From NCBI GenBank assembly GCA_049292975.1, contig JBATRZ010000059.1, forward strand, positions 1 through 25,972: 25,972 nt of DNA, written 5' to 3'. The translations under genes and the position numbers were made by a program. Source of the stretch: JBGSWE01 sp049292975. Its GTDB lineage: Bacteria > Patescibacteriota > Saccharimonadia > Saccharimonadales > JACDBH01. Shown piece by piece: positions 21,622-25,972 of this stretch (position 1 is the first letter of the stretch; each line of letters starts with the position of its first letter). Below the pieces are notes generated by a model. It was not told where the DNA came from. It saw only the letters and a list, made by a program, of their open reading frames with translations, and made no database searches.

Positions 21622-21885
21622 CTTCTTTTGATAAAGAAGCAAATCCATACTTTTTGGTGTCAAAAAGTATGCAAAAACCACTGGGCCCAACCCAGCCGTG
21701 ACTCGGCCAGTTGTCAAAAGTTACAAGGCTCGGACACAACTCACCTCTTTTCTTTCTATTTTTAAAGGCAGAAAAGAGGCTTAGACACGTGCCCGGCAAA
21801 CTAGTACTTTGTGACAACGTCCGAATCAGGGCGGGTTTGGGCCGGTCAGTTTTTTGGCTTCTTTTTTGCTGATCCAAAAAAGAAG
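21622..21885. repeat. Hairpin cluster with nested inverted repeats after topA
   Basis: Four strong hairpins occur in 264 bp: CTTCTTT/AAAGAAG (21622-21639), CATACTTTTTG/CAAAAAGTATG (21646-21671), CCTCTTTTCT/AGAAAAGAGG (21744-21779) and CTTCTTTTTTG/CAAAAAAGAAG (21858-21885). The third is the tip of a larger palindrome: GGGCCCAACCCAGCC near 21684 faces GGGCGGGTTTGGGCC near 21829, and GTTGTCAAAAGT near 21711 faces ACTTTGTGACAAC near 21807. The first hairpins may terminate topA. The whole resembles a palindromic element. Nothing is coded between 21614 and 22156. Confidence 0.65.
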
Positions 21886-21980
21886 TGATTTGGTTCCTTA
21901 TCTAGGAACAATCATAAGATTTGCGTCTTCATCTGAAGAAAACATCTAAGTTATCCACTATCGTTACAGGGTAGGCAACA

Positions 21981-22029
21981 AAATGGCATAGTTTATTACC
22001 ATAAACACTATATGCAAATTATGCCATTT
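21981..22029. promoter_or_regulatory. Nested palindrome upstream of the sigma4/HARE-like gene
   Basis: AAATGGCATA (21981-21990) pairs with TATGCCATTT (22020-22029), with an inner GTTTA-ttacca-TAAAC. It lies 43 nt before the promoter at 22072. It could be a binding site for a dimeric regulator, perhaps the product of the next gene. Confidence 0.45.
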
Positions 22030-22071
22030 GGTGCTACAATAGTAGTTAGAAGAACAAGTGAGGAAATTTGT

Positions 22072-22100
22072 TTGACAATTAAAAATATAGCTGTTAGAAT
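22072..22100 (+). promoter_or_regulatory. Promoter of the sigma4/HARE-like gene
   Basis: TTGACA at 22072-22077, a 17-nt spacer and TAGAAT at 22095-22100, close to the sigma70 consensus. The leader is about 50 nt and contains GAGAGGA before the ATG. Confidence 0.75.
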
Positions 22101-22156
22101 AATAGTATTTACAGATTATTAACCGACAGTTTTTAGAGAGGAAAGAGCGAGTTTTT

Positions 22157-23203
22157 ATGGCCGGACCTACCCAAAAACCGACACTCAACATTTCAAGCGT
22201 TGTTACTGACGTGCTTGAAAGTATTGAACGTGAACGCGAACGCGAGATTGTTTCGCGCCGCTTTGGGTTGTTTGACCGCAAAGAAACGCTAGAACAAATT
22301 GGCGAACTCCTGGGTATTACCCGCGAACGCGTCCGCCAGCTGGAGAAGGCCGTCGTTACCAAGCTGCGCGCCAGCGCCAGCAAGGGTGAGTACGCCGAAG
22401 TCCTAAAACTGCAGGAGACCCTGGTTGTTGAACTGCACAGTCTTGGCATGGCCGCCCGCGTTAGCGACCTCAGTGCCAAGCTAACCCGCGACAATAACAG
22501 GATCGACCAGGCCCAGATATCGTTCTTGGCTATGCTGTGCCCTAAGCTGATTACGCTGGACGAGAATGACTTTTACTTCCACGCCGTCGCCATTGCCTCA
22601 GAGCATGAGAGCCGCAACTTAAAAGACCAGGTAAACAGTGTGGTTGATGCCATCAAAAAGATCGGCGAGCCAGCCGGTATCGAGAAGATCGCCGAAGCCG
22701 TGGCTGATAAAAGCGTCGCCCATGTCCGCGCCCTGGCCAGCATCAGCAAGCAGGTGGCCAACCTCAACGGCCGCTGGGGCCTGACCAAATGGCCTATGGT
22801 AAATCCCAAGAACATCCGCGACAAGATCTATGTCATTCTTTTTGAAAACGGCAAACAGATGCATTTCAACGAGATAGCCGGCGCCATTAAGGATTCCAAC
22901 TTTAAGCGCAAGGATGTCACCACCCAGGCTATTCATAACGAGCTTATCAAGGACGACCGCTTCGTCCTGATTGGCCGCGGTATCTACGCCCTCAAGGAGT
23001 GGGGCTACAAAAAGGGCACTGTCGCCGATGTTATAACAGAGGTACTCAAGAAAGCCGGCGAGCCGCTGCACCGTGATGAGATCGTCAAGCGCGTACTAAA
23101 AAACCGCTACGTCAAAGAGACGACCATCCTCTTGAACCTGCAGGGCAAGGACCAGTTCAGGCGTGTTGCTAAGGCAACGTATGCCCTCGCCGACGCAGAG
23201 TAG
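22157..23203 (+). CDS. Sigma region 4-like / HARE-HTH-like transcription regulator
   Basis: This 348-residue protein joins two kinds of DNA-associated domain. Residues 28-73 (RRFGLFDRKETLEQIGELLGITRERVRQLEKAV) are a sigma70 region 4 helix-turn-helix, the part that reads -35 boxes. No region 2 or 3 is present, so it is not a complete sigma factor. Residues about 220-285 and 290-345 each look like HARE-type winged helices (MHFNEIAGAIKD..RFVLIGRGIYALKEWG and LHRDEIVKRVLK..FRRVAKATYALA), the fold of RNA polymerase delta and of restriction-linked HARE domains. It may work at RNA polymerase as a delta-like or promoter-binding factor. It has its own strong promoter and stands alone. Domain calls are by eye; the function is inferred. 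Confidence 0.78.
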   Translation: MAGPTQKPTLNISSVVTDVLESIEREREREIVSRRFGLFDRKETLEQIGELLGITRERVRQLEKAVVTKLRASASKGEYAEVLKLQETLVVELHSLGMAARVSDLSAKLTRDNNRIDQAQISFLAMLCPKLITLDENDFYFHAVAIASEHESRNLKDQVNSVVDAIKKIGEPAGIEKIAEAVADKSVAHVRALASISKQVANLNGRWGLTKWPMVNPKNIRDKIYVILFENGKQMHFNEIAGAIKDSNFKRKDVTTQAIHNELIKDDRFVLIGRGIYALKEWGYKKGTVADVITEVLKKAGEPLHRDEIVKRVLKNRYVKETTILLNLQGKDQFRRVAKATYALADAE

Positions 23204-23210
23204 CGCGGCC

Positions 23211-23322
23211 TGTCATCTCCGGCACACTCCGGGCGAAAACAGTGCTCCGCTGCTCGTCGTATTACATATACGCCTGTGCTGCGGTGCTCGTTTTCATCCC
23301 GGATTGCACTCGGAGAATGACA
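23211..23322. repeat. Long imperfect palindrome 1 (112 nt)
   Basis: The arms begin TGTCAT-CTCCG and end CGGAG-AATGACA, and remain similar for about 50 nt each, through CCGGGC-GAAAAC against GTTTTC-ATCCCGG. It starts 8 nt after the stop of the preceding gene and has no T-run. Its size and perfect ends suggest a miniature mobile palindrome or a transcript-end structure. The 23204-23617 interval has no credible gene. Confidence 0.7.
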
Positions 23323-23408
23323 CGCCTTAACGCTGGCAAGATAAAAAGGGGAGTCTCGCCTAAGAAGCAAATTACCCTTGGCTGTAAAACAGACTGCTTG
23401 ACATTGGT

Positions 23409-23550
23409 AGAGGTACGCAGGAGGATAGCTGCCGGCTGGGGCCAATTTCGTTTCAATAGGGTGGGCAAGCGCCATGGGCTGGCCCCTGGCCACCCATAAA
23501 GTGCCCTATTGAGACGAAATGGCCGCATGTCGGCCTCCTGAAATGCCTCT
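23409..23550. repeat. Long imperfect palindrome 2 (142 nt)
   Basis: AGAGG and CAGGAGG (23418-23424) pair with CCTCCTG (23534-23540) and CCTCT. Inside, GGCCAATTTCGTTTCAATAG pairs with the arm ending at GGCC 23521-23524 with only small mismatches, and the tip is ATGGG/CCCAT. The right end runs into the -10 box region of the next gene. No coding capacity is apparent. Confidence 0.7.
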
Positions 23551-23558
23551 TTAAGATG

Positions 23559-23603
23559 TATAATCAGTACGTGCGAAAGCGCTATTGTTTGTAATGGCGC
23601 TTT
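23559..23603 (+). promoter_or_regulatory. Promoter and leader hairpin of the ATPase gene
   Basis: TATAAT at 23559-23564 gives a leader of about 45 nt. AAAGCGCTATT (23576-23586) pairs with AATGGCGCTTT (23593-23603), an 11-bp stem with one G-U pair ending in four Ts. It could act as an attenuator. The -35 region falls in the palindrome arm and is poor. AGAGAG serves as ribosome site. Confidence 0.5.
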
Positions 23604-23617
23604 TAAAGAGAGAATTC

Positions 23618-25972
23618 ATGATATTCAACCGTAAACCTGCCGTCCATGCCGAAGAAGAAGTATTACTGCTTCTTGAGATTCCGCGCACCAACGACAAGAA
23701 AGAACTGGCCGCCGAGCAGATGCTGGCCAGCCTGCACGGCATCCTGCGCAACAAGCGCGAACTGCGTATAGACGGCCGCATGCAGGACCATATCAGTATG
23801 GAGCTGGTGGCCATCGGCCAGCGTATCCGTTTTTATATCTGGACGCCCAAGCACCTGCAGGCCTTTGTAGAAGGCCAGATTTATGCCCAGTACCCGACGG
23901 TGCAAATACATGAACAGGATCAGGATTATGCCAAGCGGCCGCTGGAACAATCTGTCGTGTATATATCTGAGCTGGTCCTGACTGACCACGAGACCATTCC
24001 CATCAAGACCTTCCCGAGCTTCGAGGTAGACCCGCTGGCTGCCATTACCGCCACCCTGGCCAAGCTGGACGAACCCGGTGAGGAAGCCTGGATTCAGATG
24101 GTCGCCCGGCCCATCGGCGACAGCTGGCACAAGCGCGGTAGCAAGATGATCCGCAGGATACAGGGCGGGGGAGGGCTGTTCGGCCCCGGTACCGGTGCCA
24201 CCTGGGCAGGGCAGGCGCTTGGCGCCCTGGTGCGCCCGCCGGAACTCACCGAAAAAGCCGCCGCGCCTGAACTATCCGAGCGCGACAAATCACGCATCAG
24301 GGCCATAGAAGAGAAAGGCACCAAGCTGGGCTACCAGGTCAAGATACGTATCGTTTATGCCGGCAGCAGCGAAACACTGGCCAAGCAGCGTATGCAAGCC
24401 ATCCAGGGCGCCTTCAAGCAGTTCAATACCACCAATCTTAACGGCTTCCAGGGCAAGGGTGCCAGCTTTAGCGTGGCCAAGCTGGCCGAATACCAGGCAC
24501 GCTTTTTTATAGATTCCGGTTATATCCTGAATATCGAGGAGCTGGCCAGCCTCTTTCACTTGCCGCACACCACCGTGGAAACGCCCAACATCGTCTGGGC
24601 CACCACCAAAACGGCCGAGCCGCCCGCCAATATACCAGTGTCAGAACCAGGGCAAGAGAAGGCCTTAAGCTTGTTTGGCGTCACCAATTTCCGCGGTACC
24701 AAGACCATATTCGGCGCACTGCGCGGCGACCGCGGCCGCCACATCTATGTCATCGGCCAAACCGGCGTGGGCAAGAGCGGCCTGCTGGAGCTGCTTACCC
24801 TATCTGATATCTACTACAATGAAGGCTTTTGTGTCATTGACCCGCACGGCGACTATGCGGTAGATATGCTCAAGTTCATCCCGCAGCGCCGGGTTAGTGA
24901 TGTTATCTACTTCAACCCGGCCGATACCGAGTTCCCGATCGGTTTCAATCCGTTGGAATACTCCGATCCGGCATTTAAAAACCATATTTCTTCGGAGCTG
25001 GTGGGCGTACTGAAGCGCATGTTCGAATCCTGGGGTCCGCGCCTGGAATACATCTTGCGTTATACCATCCTGGCCCTGCTTGATTACCCCGATGCTACTA
25101 TGCTTGATATCACCCGCATGCTAACCGAACGGTCTTTCCGCGACGACGTCATCAAACATATCAACGACCCGGTGGTGAAGACCTTTTGGGTGACCGAGTT
25201 TGCCAGCTGGAACGACAAGTTTGCCGCCGAGGCCGTGGCCCCGGTGCTTAACAAGGTTGGCGCCTTTGTGGCTAACCCGATGATCCGCAACATCGTCGGC
25301 CAGACCAAAAGCACCTTTAATATCCGGCATCATATGGACGAGGGCAAAATACTCATAGTCAATCTGTCACGCGGGCTGGTGGGCGAGGACAACGCCGCCA
25401 TCTTAGGTGCCCTGATGGTCACCAAAATCCAGCTGGCAGCCATGAGCCGCGCTAACGTAGCATTAGACCAGCGCCGGCCGTTCTACCTGTATGTAGACGA
25501 GTTCCAGAATTTTGCCACCGATTCTTTTGCCGTTATCTTGTCTGAGGCGCGCAAGTACGGCCTTAACCTGACCGTAGCCAACCAATATGTATCGCAGATG
25601 AATCCTGTCGTGCGCGATGCCGTCTTTGGCAATGTCGGCTCGATGATCAGCTTTCGTGTCGGCGCCGATGATGCCTCGTTCCTGGCCAAGTATTTTGCCC
25701 CACAGTTCGAGCCCGAAGATCTTATGACGCTGCACAACCGCAATTTCGTAAGCCGCATGACCATTAACGGCGAGCAGTCTGCCCCCTTCAGCGGCAGAAC
25801 GCTTAACCAGCCGCCAGCCCAAACTGACTTTACTGACAGTATCGTAGCCTATTCGCGCCGCCAGTACGCGCGGGAACGCTCAGAGGTAGAACACCGTATC
25901 CATACGGCTATGGCCGCCAAGAACACCTTGCAGTCACCTTATAACACGGTCAAACCATCCGAACCTAAGACC
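23618..25972 (+). CDS. TraD/VirD4-like conjugation-type ATPase (partial at window end)
   Basis: The frame is open for 785 codons from ATG 23618 to the window edge with no stop. Residues 1-340 form an N-terminal region with no membrane helix that I can see, including a Gly-rich stretch GGGGLFGPGTGATWAG. The ATPase part follows: Walker A GQTGVGKS (380-387), VIDPHGDYAVDM, Walker B LYVDEFQNF with D627/E628, and LTVANQYVSQM, the TraG/TraD C-terminal signature. This fits coupling-protein and HerA-like hexameric pumps that move DNA or protein through type IV machines. Such soluble homologues are frequent in Patescibacteria. Whether it serves conjugation, DNA uptake or pilus work is unknown. Partners would lie beyond the window. 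Confidence 0.88.
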   Translation, partial: MIFNRKPAVHAEEEVLLLLEIPRTNDKKELAAEQMLASLHGILRNKRELRIDGRMQDHISMELVAIGQRIRFYIWTPKHLQAFVEGQIYAQYPTVQIHEQDQDYAKRPLEQSVVYISELVLTDHETIPIKTFPSFEVDPLAAITATLAKLDEPGEEAWIQMVARPIGDSWHKRGSKMIRRIQGGGGLFGPGTGATWAGQALGALVRPPELTEKAAAPELSERDKSRIRAIEEKGTKLGYQVKIRIVYAGSSETLAKQRMQAIQGAFKQFNTTNLNGFQGKGASFSVAKLAEYQARFFIDSGYILNIEELASLFHLPHTTVETPNIVWATTKTAEPPANIPVSEPGQEKALSLFGVTNFRGTKTIFGALRGDRGRHIYVIGQTGVGKSGLLELLTLSDIYYNEGFCVIDPHGDYAVDMLKFIPQRRVSDVIYFNPADTEFPIGFNPLEYSDPAFKNHISSELVGVLKRMFESWGPRLEYILRYTILALLDYPDATMLDITRMLTERSFRDDVIKHINDPVVKTFWVTEFASWNDKFAAEAVAPVLNKVGAFVANPMIRNIVGQTKSTFNIRHHMDEGKILIVNLSRGLVGEDNAAILGALMVTKIQLAAMSRANVALDQRRPFYLYVDEFQNFATDSFAVILSEARKYGLNLTVANQYVSQMNPVVRDAVFGNVGSMISFRVGADDASFLAKYFAPQFEPEDLMTLHNRNFVSRMTINGEQSAPFSGRTLNQPPAQTDFTDSIVAYSRRQYARERSEVEHRIHTAMAAKNTLQSPYNTVKPSEPKT

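Noticed and set aside
23242..23499. 85-residue plus-strand ORF between the HARE-like and ATPase genes
   Set aside because: It runs through both long palindromes, has no ribosome site and its composition is not protein-like.

Overview
The window looks like a chromosomal segment of a Patescibacteria/CPR bacterium, most likely close to Saccharibacteria (TM7). This is inferred from the gene content: type IV prepilin-like proteins, a sigma-region-4 plus HARE-like regulator, a soluble conjugation-type ATPase and compact housekeeping genes. UGA is used as a normal stop. No rRNA or ribosomal protein gene is present to confirm the lineage.

Bases 1-1120: the possible tail of an upstream gene, a single-domain response regulator, and a complete tRNA-Glu(CTC) with encoded CCA. 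Two tandem units of about 174 bp follow the tRNA. Each ends with an exact copy of the last 19 nt of the tRNA, and they share hairpins whose structure is kept while the sequence changes. Bases 1120-5650: a visibly more A+T-rich accessory block, probably an island at the tRNA 3' end. It holds an RHH/PIN toxin-antitoxin pair with a clear promoter and operator, two prepilin-like genes sharing a near-identical 65-nt head, and an MvaI/BcnI-like restriction enzyme overlapping its DNA methyltransferase. A CIRCE-like (HrcA) site lies between the methyltransferase and the second prepilin gene.

Bases 5900-16900: core-type genes. These are a PAS histidine kinase, a response regulator with a very long Pro/Ala/Glu-rich tail, an RsuA-type pseudouridine synthase, a convergent ParB-like protein, the GTPase Der with an unusual insertion, a DUF3592-like membrane protein, an ABC transporter pair, peptidyl-tRNA hydrolase, and a membrane-anchored beta-propeller-like protein flanked by 43-nt direct repeats.

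Bases 16900-17950: about 1 kb without a convincing gene but dense in secondary structure. It contains a tandem array of about 117-nt multi-hairpin units with compensatory changes, followed by a nested structure of about 260 nt. Bases 17980-25972: DprA, a possible structured RNA, topoisomerase I, a hairpin cluster, the sigma4/HARE-like regulator, two long palindromes, and the first 785 codons of a TraD/VirD4-like ATPase that runs off the window.

The most unusual signals are not protein genes. They are (1) the tRNA-tail tandem units, (2) the structured tandem array at 17.0-17.4 kb, (3) several long intergenic palindromes, and (4) a short repeat that enters three unrelated genes in frame and encodes an Asn-Pro-Gln-Pro motif. 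The two-component proteins, DprA and the pilin-like proteins suggest a cell that senses its surroundings and may take up DNA, but no operon here joins these functions directly.
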